From: Cupriavidus consociatus
Lineage (GTDB): Bacteria > Pseudomonadota > Gammaproteobacteria > Burkholderiales > Burkholderiaceae
Direction of reading: 5' to 3'
Length of the DNA: 64,000 nucleotides
Assembly (NCBI RefSeq): GCF_017814975.1
Contig: NZ_JAGIQA010000007.1
Coordinates: forward strand, 222,375 to 286,374
Shown here: positions 54,729 through 63,975 of the stretch, one piece after another
Layout: the number at the start of each line of letters is the position of its first letter
How positions within the stretch are numbered: the first letter of the stretch is position 1
Notes under the pieces: model-generated
Seen by the model: the letters and a program-made list of their open reading frames with translations, nothing else
Database searches by the model: none
What the model was told of the DNA's origin: nothing
Translations under genes and position numbers: made by a program

Positions 54729-56048
54729 ATGACCGGCAAAGCCACCCGCATCGAGCTGCTGAGCTTGAGCACCCCGCAGATGCGCGCCTTCCACCTGACC
54801 TGGATGGCGTTTTTCGTCTGTTTCTTCGCGTGGTTTGCCTGCGCGCCGCTGATGCCGGTACTCAAGGGCGAATTCGGGCTGACCCCGGGCCAGATTGCCA
54901 ATATCAATATCGCGGCAGTGGCCGTGACCATCCTGGTGAGGCTGGTGATCGGCCCGATGTGCGACCGCTTCGGCCCGCGCAAGACCTATACGGGCCTGCT
55001 GGCGCTGGGGGCGCTGCCCGTGCTGGGCGTGGCGCTGGCGCAGAACTACGAGACCTTCCTGGTGTTCCGCCTGCTGATCGGCGCGGTCGGTGCCAGCTTC
55101 GTGATCACGCAGTACCACACCTCGGTGATGTTCGCGCCCAACGTGGTAGGCACCGCCAATGCGGCCTCGGCCGGCTGGGGCAACGCCGGCGGCGGCGCCG
55201 CGCAGGCCCTCATGCCGCTGCTGCTGGCCGCGGTGCTGATGATCGGTGCGGACCACGCCTTCGGCTGGCGCATCGCGCTGCTGGTGCCGGGCGTGCTGAT
55301 GCTGATCATGGCCGTCGTGTACTACCGCTTCACCCAGGACTGCCCCGAAGGCAATTACTCTGACCTGCGTGCCCAGGGCATCGAGATCAGCGGCAAGGAC
55401 GGTGGCAAGGGAGGCGGCTGGGCCAGCTTCCGCGCCGCCAGCGCCAACTACCGCGTGTGGCTGCTGTTCATCACCTACGGCGCGTGCTTCGGCGTGGAGA
55501 TCTTCATCCACAACATCGCCGCCATGTACTACGTCGACCAGTTCGGCCTGAGCCTGAAGGCCGCTGGCATGGCAGCCGCAAGCTTTGGCTTGCTGGCGCT
55601 GTTCGCCCGCGCACTGGGCGGCTGGCTGTCGGACAAGGCGGCGCGCCGCCGCGGCCTGGATGCGCGTACCACGCTGCTGTTCGTGCTGATCATGGGCGAA
55701 GGCCTGGGCCTGCTGTGGTTCGCGCAGGCCGGCAATGTGGCCATGGCCGTGGCCGCGATGCTGCTGTTCGGCCTGTTCACCCACATGGCCTGCGGCGCGA
55801 CCTACGCCCTGGTGCCCTTTATCGATCGCAAGGCGCTCGGCGGCGTGGCCGGGATCATCGGCGCGGGCGGCAACGTTGGCGCGGTGGCTGCGGGCTTCCT
55901 GCTCAAGGGCCTGGGCAACGTGCAGCAGACGCTGACGGTGCTGGGCGTGCTGGCCACCATCGCCGCCGTCTGCGCCATCGCCATCCGCTTCAGCGCCGAG
56001 CACAAGGCCCGCGAACAGGCGCTGTACGACAGCGCGCTGGCCAACTGA
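54729..56048 (+). CDS. narK: Nitrate/nitrite transporter NarK type
   Basis: The 439-residue MFS protein of the nitrate/nitrite porter family has twelve helices and both nitrate signature motifs: GWGNAGGGAAQ (about residue 155) and GAGGNVGAVAAG (about residue 385). The conserved Arg residues lie in helix 2 (ILVRLVIGPMCDRFGPRK) and in helix 8 (LFARALGGWLSD). It brings nitrate in for the downstream cytoplasmic reductases. An in-frame start at 54681 lacks family support. Confidence 0.93.
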   Translation: MTGKATRIELLSLSTPQMRAFHLTWMAFFVCFFAWFACAPLMPVLKGEFGLTPGQIANINIAAVAVTILVRLVIGPMCDRFGPRKTYTGLLALGALPVLGVALAQNYETFLVFRLLIGAVGASFVITQYHTSVMFAPNVVGTANAASAGWGNAGGGAAQALMPLLLAAVLMIGADHAFGWRIALLVPGVLMLIMAVVYYRFTQDCPEGNYSDLRAQGIEISGKDGGKGGGWASFRAASANYRVWLLFITYGACFGVEIFIHNIAAMYYVDQFGLSLKAAGMAAASFGLLALFARALGGWLSDKAARRRGLDARTTLLFVLIMGEGLGLLWFAQAGNVAMAVAAMLLFGLFTHMACGATYALVPFIDRKALGGVAGIIGAGGNVGAVAAGFLLKGLGNVQQTLTVLGVLATIAAVCAIAIRFSAEHKAREQALYDSALAN

Positions 56049-56118
56049 ATTTCAATCGCCCCACAGCACTACAAGCACCACAAGCAGCAAAGACTGACTA
56101 CCGGACAAGGAAAGCATC

Positions 56119-58680
56119 ATGAAACTGATCATCGTCGGCCACGGCATGGTAGGTCACAAGTTCCTGGAATCGCTGGCGGAAGCCGGTGCGGAAAACCTGG
56201 AAGTGACCGTCCTGTGCGAAGAACCGCGTCCCGCCTACGATCGCGTGCACCTGTCCGAGTTCTTCTCCGGCAAGTCGGCGGAAGACCTGTCGCTGGTGCC
56301 GGCGGGCTTCTTCGAGCAGCACAACAACATGCTGCTGCGCCTGAACGCCCGTGCGGTCGAGATCGACCGCGCCGCGCGCACGGTCAAGGTATCCACCGGC
56401 GAGACCCTGTCCTATGACAAGCTGATCCTCGCCACCGGTTCGTACCCGTTCGTGCCGCCGGTGCCGGGCAAGGACCGCAAGGACTGCTTCGTCTATCGCA
56501 CCATCGAAGATCTGGAAGCGATGCAGGAATGCGGCGCGCGCTCGAAGACCGGCGTGGTCGTCGGCGGCGGCCTGCTCGGCCTGGAATGTGCCAAGGCGCT
56601 GCGCGACATGGGCCTGCAGACGCATGTGGTGGAATTCGCGCCGCGCCTGATGGCGGTGCAGGTCGATGAAGGCGGCGGCCGCATGCTGCGCCAGAAGATC
56701 GCTGGCCTGGGCGTGACCGCGCACACCGGCAAGAACACCGTCGAGATCGTGGACGGCGAGGACGGCACCCATCGCATGGTGTTCGCCGACGGCACGCACC
56801 TCGACACCGACATGATCGTGTTCTCGGCCGGCATCCGCCCGCGCGACGAACTGGCACGCGCCAGCGGCCTGGAAGTCGGTGCGCGCGGGGGCATCTCGGT
56901 CGACAACAACTGCCGCACCTCCGACCCGGACATCTACGCCATCGGCGAATGCGCGCTGTGGGACGGCAAGATCTACGGCCTGGTGGCCCCGGGCTACGAC
57001 ATGGCCCGCGTGGCCGCGCGCCACCTGCGCGGCGAGGCGGCCGAGTTCGGCGGCGCCGACATGAGCACCAAGCTCAAGCTGATGGGCGTGGACGTGGCCA
57101 GCATCGGCGACCCGCACGGCGCCGTGCCGGGCGCGCGCATCTACCAGTTCAGCGATGACCGCAAGGAGGTCTACAAGAAGCTGGTGGTGTCCGATTGCGG
57201 CAAGTACCTGCTCGGCGGCGTGCTGATCGGCGATGCCAGCGAGTACGGCACGCTGCTGCAGATGATGCTCAACAGGATCGAACTGCCCGAATCGCCGGAA
57301 TTCCTGATCCTGCCGGACAGCAGCGGCAAGGCCAAACCGGCGCTGGGCGCCGACGCCCTGCCCGACACCGCGCAGATCTGCTCCTGCAACAACGTCTCCA
57401 AGGGCGAGATCTGCGGCGCCGTGTGCGACGGCGCCACCAGCATCGGCGCGCTCAAGAGCTGCACCAAGGCCGGCACCGCCTGCGGCGGCTGCGTGCCGCT
57501 GGTCACGCAGATCATGAAGGCGGAGATGAAGAAGCAAGGGATGGCGGTCAACAACCACATCTGCGAGCACTTCCCGTTTTCGCGCCAGGAGCTCTATCAC
57601 CTGGTGCGCGTGGGCAAGTTCAAGACTTTCGACGCGCTGCTGGAAGCGCACGGCAGCGGCATGGGCTGCGACATCTGCAAGCCGGCGGTGGGCAGCATCC
57701 TGGCCTCGTGCTGGAACGAGTTCGTGCTGAAGGAAGAGCACGCCAGCCTGCAGGACTCCAACGACTACTACCTGGCCAACATCCAGAAGGACGGCACCTA
57801 CTCGGTGGTGCCGCGCATGCCGGGCGGCGAAGTCACGCCCGAAGGCCTGATCGCCGTCGGCCAGGTTGCCAAGAAGTACGGCCTGTACACCAAGATCACC
57901 GGCGGCCAGCGCGTCGACCTGTTCGGCGCGCGCGCCGAGGAACTGCCCTTTATCTGGGAAGAGCTGATCGCCGCGGGCTTTGAATCGGGCCATGCCTACG
58001 GCAAGGCGCTGCGCACGGTGAAATCGTGCGTGGGCTCGACCTGGTGCCGCTATGGCGTGGGCGACTCGGTCGGCCTCGCCGTCGAGCTGGAGAATCGCTA
58101 CAAGGGCCTGCGCGCGCCGCACAAGATCAAGTTCGGCGTATCCGGCTGCACGCGCGAATGCGCCGAGGCGCAAGGCAAGGACGTCGGCGTGATCGCCACC
58201 GAGAAGGGCTGGAACCTGTACGTGTGCGGCAACGGCGGCATGAAGCCGCGCCACGCCGAGCTGCTGGCCAGCGACCTCGACCACGACACGCTGGTGCGCT
58301 ACATCGACCGCTTTCTGATGTTCTACGTGCGCACCGCCGACCGCCTGCAGCGCACCAGCGTCTGGCGCGACAACCTCGAAGGCGGCCTGGACTACCTGAA
58401 GGCCGTGGTGCTCGACGACAAGCTCGGCATTGCCGCCGAGCTGGAGACCGAGATGCAGCACGTGGTCGACACCTATGAAGACGAGTGGAAGAAGGCCGTG
58501 ACCGATCCCGAGACCCGCAAGCGCTTCCGCCATTTCGTCAACAGCGATCGCCGCGACGACAACCTGGTCTTCATCGAAGAGCGCGGCCAGATCCGCCCGG
58601 CCACGCCGGAGGAACGGAAATTGCAGCGTTCCCGGCTGGGCCACATTCCCGTGGTCGCCGTGCCCGCAAAAGCAGCCTGA
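56119..58680 (+). CDS. nirB: NADH-dependent nitrite reductase large subunit NirB
   Basis: NirB reduces nitrite to ammonium in the cytoplasm. The 853-residue protein has an FAD/NAD module (residues 1-400, GHGMVGHKFLE and VVVGGGLLGLECAKAL), a BFD-like [2Fe-2S] motif (CSCNNVSKGEIC and CTKAGTACGGCVP, about residues 424-460), and a siroheme/[4Fe-4S] domain with CVGSTWCRYG and GVSGCTRECAEA carrying the four cysteines. It follows narK by 70 bp and precedes nirD. Confidence 0.97.
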   Translation: MKLIIVGHGMVGHKFLESLAEAGAENLEVTVLCEEPRPAYDRVHLSEFFSGKSAEDLSLVPAGFFEQHNNMLLRLNARAVEIDRAARTVKVSTGETLSYDKLILATGSYPFVPPVPGKDRKDCFVYRTIEDLEAMQECGARSKTGVVVGGGLLGLECAKALRDMGLQTHVVEFAPRLMAVQVDEGGGRMLRQKIAGLGVTAHTGKNTVEIVDGEDGTHRMVFADGTHLDTDMIVFSAGIRPRDELARASGLEVGARGGISVDNNCRTSDPDIYAIGECALWDGKIYGLVAPGYDMARVAARHLRGEAAEFGGADMSTKLKLMGVDVASIGDPHGAVPGARIYQFSDDRKEVYKKLVVSDCGKYLLGGVLIGDASEYGTLLQMMLNRIELPESPEFLILPDSSGKAKPALGADALPDTAQICSCNNVSKGEICGAVCDGATSIGALKSCTKAGTACGGCVPLVTQIMKAEMKKQGMAVNNHICEHFPFSRQELYHLVRVGKFKTFDALLEAHGSGMGCDICKPAVGSILASCWNEFVLKEEHASLQDSNDYYLANIQKDGTYSVVPRMPGGEVTPEGLIAVGQVAKKYGLYTKITGGQRVDLFGARAEELPFIWEELIAAGFESGHAYGKALRTVKSCVGSTWCRYGVGDSVGLAVELENRYKGLRAPHKIKFGVSGCTRECAEAQGKDVGVIATEKGWNLYVCGNGGMKPRHAELLASDLDHDTLVRYIDRFLMFYVRTADRLQRTSVWRDNLEGGLDYLKAVVLDDKLGIAAELETEMQHVVDTYEDEWKKAVTDPETRKRFRHFVNSDRRDDNLVFIEERGQIRPATPEERKLQRSRLGHIPVVAVPAKAA

Positions 58681-58706
58681 TCGTGCAAGCATTCAAGGAG
58701 AACGTG

Positions 58707-59093
58707 ATGAGCCATCCCCACCAGCCCGAAACCTGGACCGCGGTCTGCACCGTTCGCGATATCGTGCCCAATACTGGTGTGTGCGCGCTGGTCGACGACA
58801 AGCAGATCGCCGTGTTCCGCATCGGCCGTGGCGAAGAGGTCTACGCCATCGATAACTTCGATCCCAACTCGCAGGCGGCGGTGCTGTCGCGCGGGCTGGT
58901 GGGCAACCTGGGCGAACGCCTGGTGGTGGCATCGCCCATCTACAAGCACCACTTCGACCTGCGCTCCGGCGAATGCCTGGAAGCGCCGGAGCAGTCGGTC
59001 AACGCCTACGGCGCGCGCGTCTACGACGGCAAGGTATGGGTTGCCGCCAGCAGCGTGGCGATGCGCGAGGCCGAGGAAGAACTCGCCGCCTGA
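58707..59093 (+). CDS. nirD: Nitrite reductase small subunit NirD
   Basis: NirD is the small Rieske-fold partner of NirB. The 128-residue protein has the fold but, as usual for NirD, lacks the full Rieske ligand set: the second motif reads SPIYKHHFDLRSGEC, without the CxxH pair. The ATG at 58707 follows AAGGAG closely. It is 26 bp after nirB. Confidence 0.93.
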   Translation: MSHPHQPETWTAVCTVRDIVPNTGVCALVDDKQIAVFRIGRGEEVYAIDNFDPNSQAAVLSRGLVGNLGERLVVASPIYKHHFDLRSGECLEAPEQSVNAYGARVYDGKVWVAASSVAMREAEEELAA

Positions 59094-59125
59094 TCCTTTA
59101 ATCCACCTCTTTCGTCGCGCCCCCG

Positions 59126-60409
59126 ATGCTTACCACCGCCTTCACGCCCAGCCCCGGAGATGCCGGCATGACGCCGTCCGATTCCACCCAGGCCCGTCCG
59201 CGCCTGGTCGTCGTCGGCAACGGCATGGCCGGCATGCGCACCGTCGAGGAGCTGCTCAGGCTCGCCCCGGACCTGTACGACATCACGGTGTTCGGCGCCG
59301 AGCCGCACGGCAACTACAACCGTATCCTGCTGTCGCCGGTACTGGCTGGCGAGAAGACGGTGGCGGACATCATGCTCAACACGCGCGAGTGGTACGAAGA
59401 GAACGGCATCGAGCTGCTCGCCGGCGATCCCGTCGTATCGATCGACCGTCCGCGCCGCGTGGTGCGTTCCGCGTCGGGACGCGAGGTGCGCTATGACCGC
59501 CTGCTGCTGGCCACCGGCTCAAAGCCGTTCATCATTCCGGTGCCGGGCCACCAGCTCGAAGGCGTGATCGCGTTCCGCGACATCCAGGACGTCGAGACCA
59601 TGCTGCATGCCGCCCGCAATCACCGCCACGCGGTGGTGATCGGCGGCGGTCTGCTCGGACTGGAAGCGGCCAATGGCCTGTTGCGCCAGGGCATGGATGT
59701 GACCGTGGTGCACCTGGCCGACAGCCTGATGGAACGCCAGCTCGACAAGCCCGCCGCCACGCTGCTCCAGGGCGCGCTGGAACGCAAGGGCCTGCGTTTC
59801 CTGCTGAGCGCGCAGACTGCGGAGATTCTCGGCACCGAGCGCGTCACTGGCGTGCGCTTCAAGGACGGCAGCGAAATTCCTGCCGACCTGGTGGTGATGA
59901 CCGCAGGCGTGCGCCCCAACATCGAACTCGCCGCCGGCGCAGGCCTGCACTGCGAACGCGCCATCGTCGTCGATGACACGCTGCAGACCTACGATCCGCG
60001 CATCTATGCGGTTGGCGAGTGCGTCCAGCATCGCCAGGCCACATTCGGGCTGGTCGCGCCGATCTGGGACCAGGCGCGCGTATGCGCAGCCCATCTCGCC
60101 GGTGCCGGCCATCGCCGCTACGTGCAGCAGGCCACCGCGACTAAACTGAAAGTGACCGGCGTCGACCTGTATTCCGCCGGCGATTTCATCGGCGCGGAAG
60201 GCTCCGAAGACCTGGTGCTGCGCGACGCACGCCGCGGCGTCTACAAGCGCCTGGTGCTGCAGGACGGTTGCCTGGTCGGCGCCGTGCTGTATGGCGATGT
60301 GCAGGACGGGCCCTGGTATTTCGACATGATCCAGCGCCGCACGCCAGTTGGCGCGCTGCGCCAGCGCCTGCTGTTCGGCAAGGCGCAGTGCGAAGCGCTC
60401 GCTGCCTGA
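59126..60409 (+). CDS. nasB: NirB/NasB-like FAD-NAD(P) oxidoreductase, probable nitrate reductase electron donor
   Basis: The 427-residue flavoprotein resembles the N-terminal half of NirB: VVVGNGMAGMRTVEELL (about residues 28-44) for FAD, VVIGGGLLGLEAANGLL (about 171-187) for NAD(P), and AVGECVQHRQATFGLVAPIWDQA. It has no siroheme part. Beside nasA it most likely passes NADH electrons to the nitrate reductase, as NasB does elsewhere. The ATG at 59168 is an alternative start. Confidence 0.8.
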   Translation: MLTTAFTPSPGDAGMTPSDSTQARPRLVVVGNGMAGMRTVEELLRLAPDLYDITVFGAEPHGNYNRILLSPVLAGEKTVADIMLNTREWYEENGIELLAGDPVVSIDRPRRVVRSASGREVRYDRLLLATGSKPFIIPVPGHQLEGVIAFRDIQDVETMLHAARNHRHAVVIGGGLLGLEAANGLLRQGMDVTVVHLADSLMERQLDKPAATLLQGALERKGLRFLLSAQTAEILGTERVTGVRFKDGSEIPADLVVMTAGVRPNIELAAGAGLHCERAIVVDDTLQTYDPRIYAVGECVQHRQATFGLVAPIWDQARVCAAHLAGAGHRRYVQQATATKLKVTGVDLYSAGDFIGAEGSEDLVLRDARRGVYKRLVLQDGCLVGAVLYGDVQDGPWYFDMIQRRTPVGALRQRLLFGKAQCEALAA

Positions 60410-60450
60410 GCATTGCCAAAGCTATATAACGCCCCCCGCACGGAGAACGC

Positions 60451-63174
60451 GTGAACCTGTCCGACATCCCGGTTGTATCTGCAACCCTGACCACTACCAC
60501 CGCCACGACCTGCCCATACTGCGGCGTCGGCTGCGGCGTGCGTGCCACGGTGCGCGCCGACGGCCAGGTCGAGGTCGAGGGCGACGCGCAGCATCCGTCC
60601 AACCAGGGCCGGCTCTGCGTCAAGGGCTCGGCTCTTGGCGAAACCGTGGACCTGGAAGGCCGCCTGCTCCATCCCAAGCTGCGCGATGCCGACGGCCAGC
60701 TGCAGCAGGTGTCATGGGACCGTGCTCTCGATACCGTGGCGCAGGGCTTCAGCGACATCATCCGCCGCCATGGCCCCGACTCGGTCGCACTCTATGTCTC
60801 GGGCCAGTTGCTGACCGAGGACTACTACGTCGCCAACAAGCTGATGAAGGGCTTCATCGGCAGCGCCAATATCGACACCAACTCACGCCTGTGCATGTCG
60901 TCGGCCGTTGCCGGCCACAAGCGCGCCTTTGGCGAAGACCTGGTGCCGGGCAGCTATGAAGACCTGGAACTGGCCGACCTGGTGGTGCTGGTGGGTTCCA
61001 ATACCGCGTGGTGCCACCCGATCCTGTTCCAGCGCCTGTCCAAGGCCAAGGAAGCCCGCCCCGCGATGAAGATCGTCGCGATCGACCCGCGCCGCACTGC
61101 CACTTGCGAACTGGCCGACCTGCATCTGGCGGTTCGTCCCGGTACCGACGTCTGGCTGTTCAATGGCCTGCTCAGCTACCTGGCGCGCGAAGGCCATACC
61201 GATGCAGCCTTTATCGGCGCAAGCACTTCGGGATTCGACGAAGCCCTGCAGGCGGCCGATGTCGATTGCTCCGACCCGGTCGCCGTCGCCCGCGCCTGCA
61301 AGCTCAGCGTGCAGGACGTGCTGGACTTCTATGCGCTGTTCGCCGCCACGGAAAAGACCGTGACCGCGTTCTCGCAAGGTGTCAACCAGTCCTCCGCCGG
61401 CACCGACAAGGTCAACAGCATCATCAACTGCCACCTGCTGACCGGCCGTATCGGTCGGCCCGGCATGGGCCCGTTCTCGCTGACTGGTCAGCCCAATGCC
61501 ATGGGCGGGCGCGAGGTCGGCGGCCTGGCCAACATGCTGGCCGCGCATATGGAACTGGCCAACCCGCTGCATCGCGACGTGGTGCAGAGCTTCTGGCAGT
61601 CGCCGGTGATGGCGGACCGCACCGGGTTGAAAGCGGTGGAGCTGTTCGATGCGATCGAATCCGGCCGCGTCAAGGCGGTGTGGGTGATCGCCACCAACCC
61701 CGTGGTCAGCCTGCCCGACGCCGACCAGGTGCGCCGCGCACTCGCCAGGTGCGAACTGGTCGTAGCCAGCGACATCATCGAGCGCACCGACACCAACGCG
61801 GGGGCGCACGTGCTGCTGCCCGCGCTGGGCTGGGGCGAGAAGGACGGCACCGTCACCAACTCGGAACGCCGCATTTCGCGCCAGCGCGCCTTCCTGGCCG
61901 CACCGGGCGAAGCGCGCGCCGACTGGGACATCCTGTGCGAGGTGGCACGCCGCATGGGCTTTGCCGGCTTCGACTATGCCGGGCCGCACGAGATCTTTGA
62001 CGAGCACGCTCGCCTGAGTGCCTGGCGCAACGACGATGCGCCGCGCGTGTTTGACATTGGCGGACTGGCCGGCCTGGACAAGGCTGAGTACGACAGCCTG
62101 GAGCCGGTCCAATGGCCGGTTCCTGCCAACGGTGCGATTGACTCGCAGCGACTGTTCGGCGACGGCCGCTTTGCGCATGCAGACGGGCTGGCCCGCTTTG
62201 TCGCCACGCCGACGCGCGCGCCCGCCAATGCGCCGGACGACGATTTCCCGCTGATTCTCAACACCGGGCGCGTGCGTGACCAGTGGCACACCATGACGCG
62301 CACCGGCAAGTCGGCACGACTGGCCGACCACTTGCCTGAACCCTTTGTCGACATGCATCCGCAAGATGCGCTGTTGTGCGGTGTCGGGGAAGGCAAGCTG
62401 GCACGGGTCAGCACCCGATGGGGCGCGATGGTGGCGCGTGTGCGTCATGGCGGCGGCATCCCGCGCGGCAGCGTGTTCGTGCCGATTCACTGGAATGGGC
62501 AGTTCAGTTCCGATGCGCGCGTTGGCGCTCTGGTCAATCCGGTGGTTGATCCGGTTTCCGGCGAGCCCGAGTTCAAGCACACGCCAGTGCGGGTGGAGCC
62601 GTTTGGTGTCAGCTGGCACGGGTTCGTGCTGAGCCGCGGCGAAATGCCGGCTGAAGCGCTGACGTACTGGACGCGCGTGCAAGGCCGCCAGTTCCAGCGC
62701 TACGAATTTGCTGGCCGTGAAGCCGTTACCGACCGTGCCGCGTGGGCGCGTGAACTCCTCGGCGTGACGGACCCGGAAGCTGACTGGCTCGAATACGAAG
62801 ACCGTACCGCGGGCGTCTACCACGCTGGCTACGTCGTCAATGACCGGCTTGAAGCCTGCGTCTATGTGTCGACGCGGCCTGAACTGCCGTCGCGTTCCTG
62901 GCTGTCTGGCCTGTTCGGCCGTGAGCGGCTTGAGGACACGGATCGTATCGGGCTGCTGCTAGGCCAGCCAATGGAGAAAGGTGCAGATGCCGGGCCGACG
63001 GTGTGCTCTTGCTTTGGCGTAGGGCGTAACACCATCTGCGATGCGGTGCGCAAGCATGATCTGAAGACGCCCGCGGAGATCACTGCCTGCGTCAAGGCTG
63101 GCGGCAATTGTGGGTCTTGTGTGCCTGAGCTGAAAAAACTGCTGGTGGAGATTCAGGTGGTTGAGGCGGCTTGA
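60451..63174 (+). CDS. nasA: Assimilatory nitrate reductase catalytic subunit NasA
   Basis: NasA reduces nitrate to nitrite in the cytoplasm with a bis-MGD molybdenum centre. The 907-residue protein, with a GTG start behind CGGAGAA, has the N-terminal cluster motif CPYCGVGCGVRA with a later CVKG. It has no twin-arginine signal. A C-terminal BFD-like [2Fe-2S] domain (CSCFGVGRNTIC and CVKAGGNCGSCVPEL, about residues 850-895) should take electrons from the flavoprotein. Third-position GC bias seems weaker over the last 700 or so bases. Confidence 0.95.
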   Translation: MNLSDIPVVSATLTTTTATTCPYCGVGCGVRATVRADGQVEVEGDAQHPSNQGRLCVKGSALGETVDLEGRLLHPKLRDADGQLQQVSWDRALDTVAQGFSDIIRRHGPDSVALYVSGQLLTEDYYVANKLMKGFIGSANIDTNSRLCMSSAVAGHKRAFGEDLVPGSYEDLELADLVVLVGSNTAWCHPILFQRLSKAKEARPAMKIVAIDPRRTATCELADLHLAVRPGTDVWLFNGLLSYLAREGHTDAAFIGASTSGFDEALQAADVDCSDPVAVARACKLSVQDVLDFYALFAATEKTVTAFSQGVNQSSAGTDKVNSIINCHLLTGRIGRPGMGPFSLTGQPNAMGGREVGGLANMLAAHMELANPLHRDVVQSFWQSPVMADRTGLKAVELFDAIESGRVKAVWVIATNPVVSLPDADQVRRALARCELVVASDIIERTDTNAGAHVLLPALGWGEKDGTVTNSERRISRQRAFLAAPGEARADWDILCEVARRMGFAGFDYAGPHEIFDEHARLSAWRNDDAPRVFDIGGLAGLDKAEYDSLEPVQWPVPANGAIDSQRLFGDGRFAHADGLARFVATPTRAPANAPDDDFPLILNTGRVRDQWHTMTRTGKSARLADHLPEPFVDMHPQDALLCGVGEGKLARVSTRWGAMVARVRHGGGIPRGSVFVPIHWNGQFSSDARVGALVNPVVDPVSGEPEFKHTPVRVEPFGVSWHGFVLSRGEMPAEALTYWTRVQGRQFQRYEFAGREAVTDRAAWARELLGVTDPEADWLEYEDRTAGVYHAGYVVNDRLEACVYVSTRPELPSRSWLSGLFGRERLEDTDRIGLLLGQPMEKGADAGPTVCSCFGVGRNTICDAVRKHDLKTPAEITACVKAGGNCGSCVPELKKLLVEIQVVEAA

Positions 63175-63182
63175 GGGCTGTT

Positions 63183-63237
63183 GGTGACATGCTGTCGGCC
63201 GTTGAACCGCTGGGTTCCGCCCTCCTGGGCGGGAGTC
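63183..63237. repeat. Left arm of a long imperfect inverted repeat
   Basis: This 55-bp segment, which begins GGTGACATGCTGTCGGCC, is repeated in reverse complement at 63821-63873 with about four differences. It starts 9 bp after the nasA stop. Confidence 0.75.
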
Positions 63238-63425
63238 ATACTGACTTACGGCCCTGCGGGCGGACACTCTTATCGTAGTGTGCCGGGGCTTCCGTACGGG
63301 GCTGCGCTTCCTTGCAGAGCAGGACTGCCTGACGCCCTGGTGCGCCACGGTGGCTCGGGATAGAAGCGATGTTTGAACGAGCCCAGAGCTGGGCGTGGCC
63401 CCTGCTGCGGGCGGCAACATAGGAA

Positions 63426-63595
63426 CGCCTACGGCTGCGCTGCGCGCCGGCCCAAAGGGCGGGTTGCCACTCAGGTCCTCGCTTGAGCTTCGGGCCCGGC
63501 ATCATTCACGACAGCGCTGTGCGAGCGCAGCGACGCACTCCGTGCCCGAGCCCTCGACCTACGATACTGAGCGCGGGCAGCGCAGCCGTAGGCGC
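63426..63595. repeat. Inner inverted repeat pair
   Basis: CGCCTACGGCTGCGCTGC (63426-63443) and its exact reverse complement (63578-63595) are nested inside the longer pair, with 134 bp between them. RNA from either strand could fold strongly. Confidence 0.65.
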
Positions 63596-63795
63596 TCCCG
63601 CGTTGACGCCGGCAGCAGGCGGCCTACGCCCGGCATGGGGATCGTTCAATAGTGGATTGACGCAGCCACTAGCCCAAACTCACCTGGCGTAGCAGGTCCG
63701 AGCCACCAGCCACATCGAACGGAAATCACCACCGCCCCGAACCACCCACGCCGATGAATTGATAGCCAGCCGCTCAGGCGACGCGCTTTTTGGTT

Positions 63796-63820
63796 ACTTT
63801 TTGTCGCTCGGACAAAAAGT
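63796..63820. terminator. Perfect 10-bp hairpin
   Basis: ACTTTTTGTC and GACAAAAAGT pair perfectly around GCTCG. The stem itself is AT-rich in the middle and lacks a following T-run, so it may be part of the repeat rather than a working terminator. Confidence 0.45.
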
Positions 63821-63873
63821 GACCCGCCCAGCAGGGCGGAACCACGCGGTTCAACGGCCGACAGCATGTCACC
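63821..63873. repeat. Right arm of the long imperfect inverted repeat
   Basis: This is the reverse complement of the segment at 63183-63237. A shorter echo of its outer end, AGCATGTCGCC, follows at 63883-63893. Confidence 0.75.
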
Positions 63874-63926
63874 GATAGCGATAGCATGTCGCCAACCACC
63901 TTGCAACAAAAATCAAAATCCAAAAA

Positions 63927-63966
63927 GCAAAAACCCCTCGCAGCACACGCTGTCGAGGGGTTTTGC
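63927..63966 (-). terminator. Rho-independent terminator of the rRNA operon
   Basis: GCAAAAACCCCTCG (63927-63940) pairs with CGAGGGGTTTTGC (63954-63966) around a 13-nt loop. Read on the minus strand it follows the 5S gene by about 10 bp and ends in T-rich sequence. Confidence 0.85.
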
Positions 63967-63975
63967 ACAATAAGA

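Larger units (their letters stand above)
63175..63926. other. Non-coding inverted-repeat element before the rRNA operon
   Basis: No supported gene is seen in this 750-bp stretch. It contains the outer inverted repeat (63183-63237 and 63821-63873), an inner perfect 18-bp inverted repeat (63426-63443 and 63578-63595) and a 10-bp hairpin (63796-63820). Short frames in it are repeats of the same sequence in other frames. A dispersed genomic repeat family is the likeliest nature. Confidence 0.6.

Noticed and set aside
56098..58692. Minus-strand open frame of 864 codons opposite nirB
   Set aside because: It is a mirror frame of nirB caused by strong third-position GC bias. No ribosome site and no recognisable motif were seen.
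63175..63926. Short protein genes within the inverted-repeat element
   Set aside because: The frames at both arms encode the same few residues in different registers, lack ribosome sites and change when the repeat arm changes, as expected of non-coding repeats.
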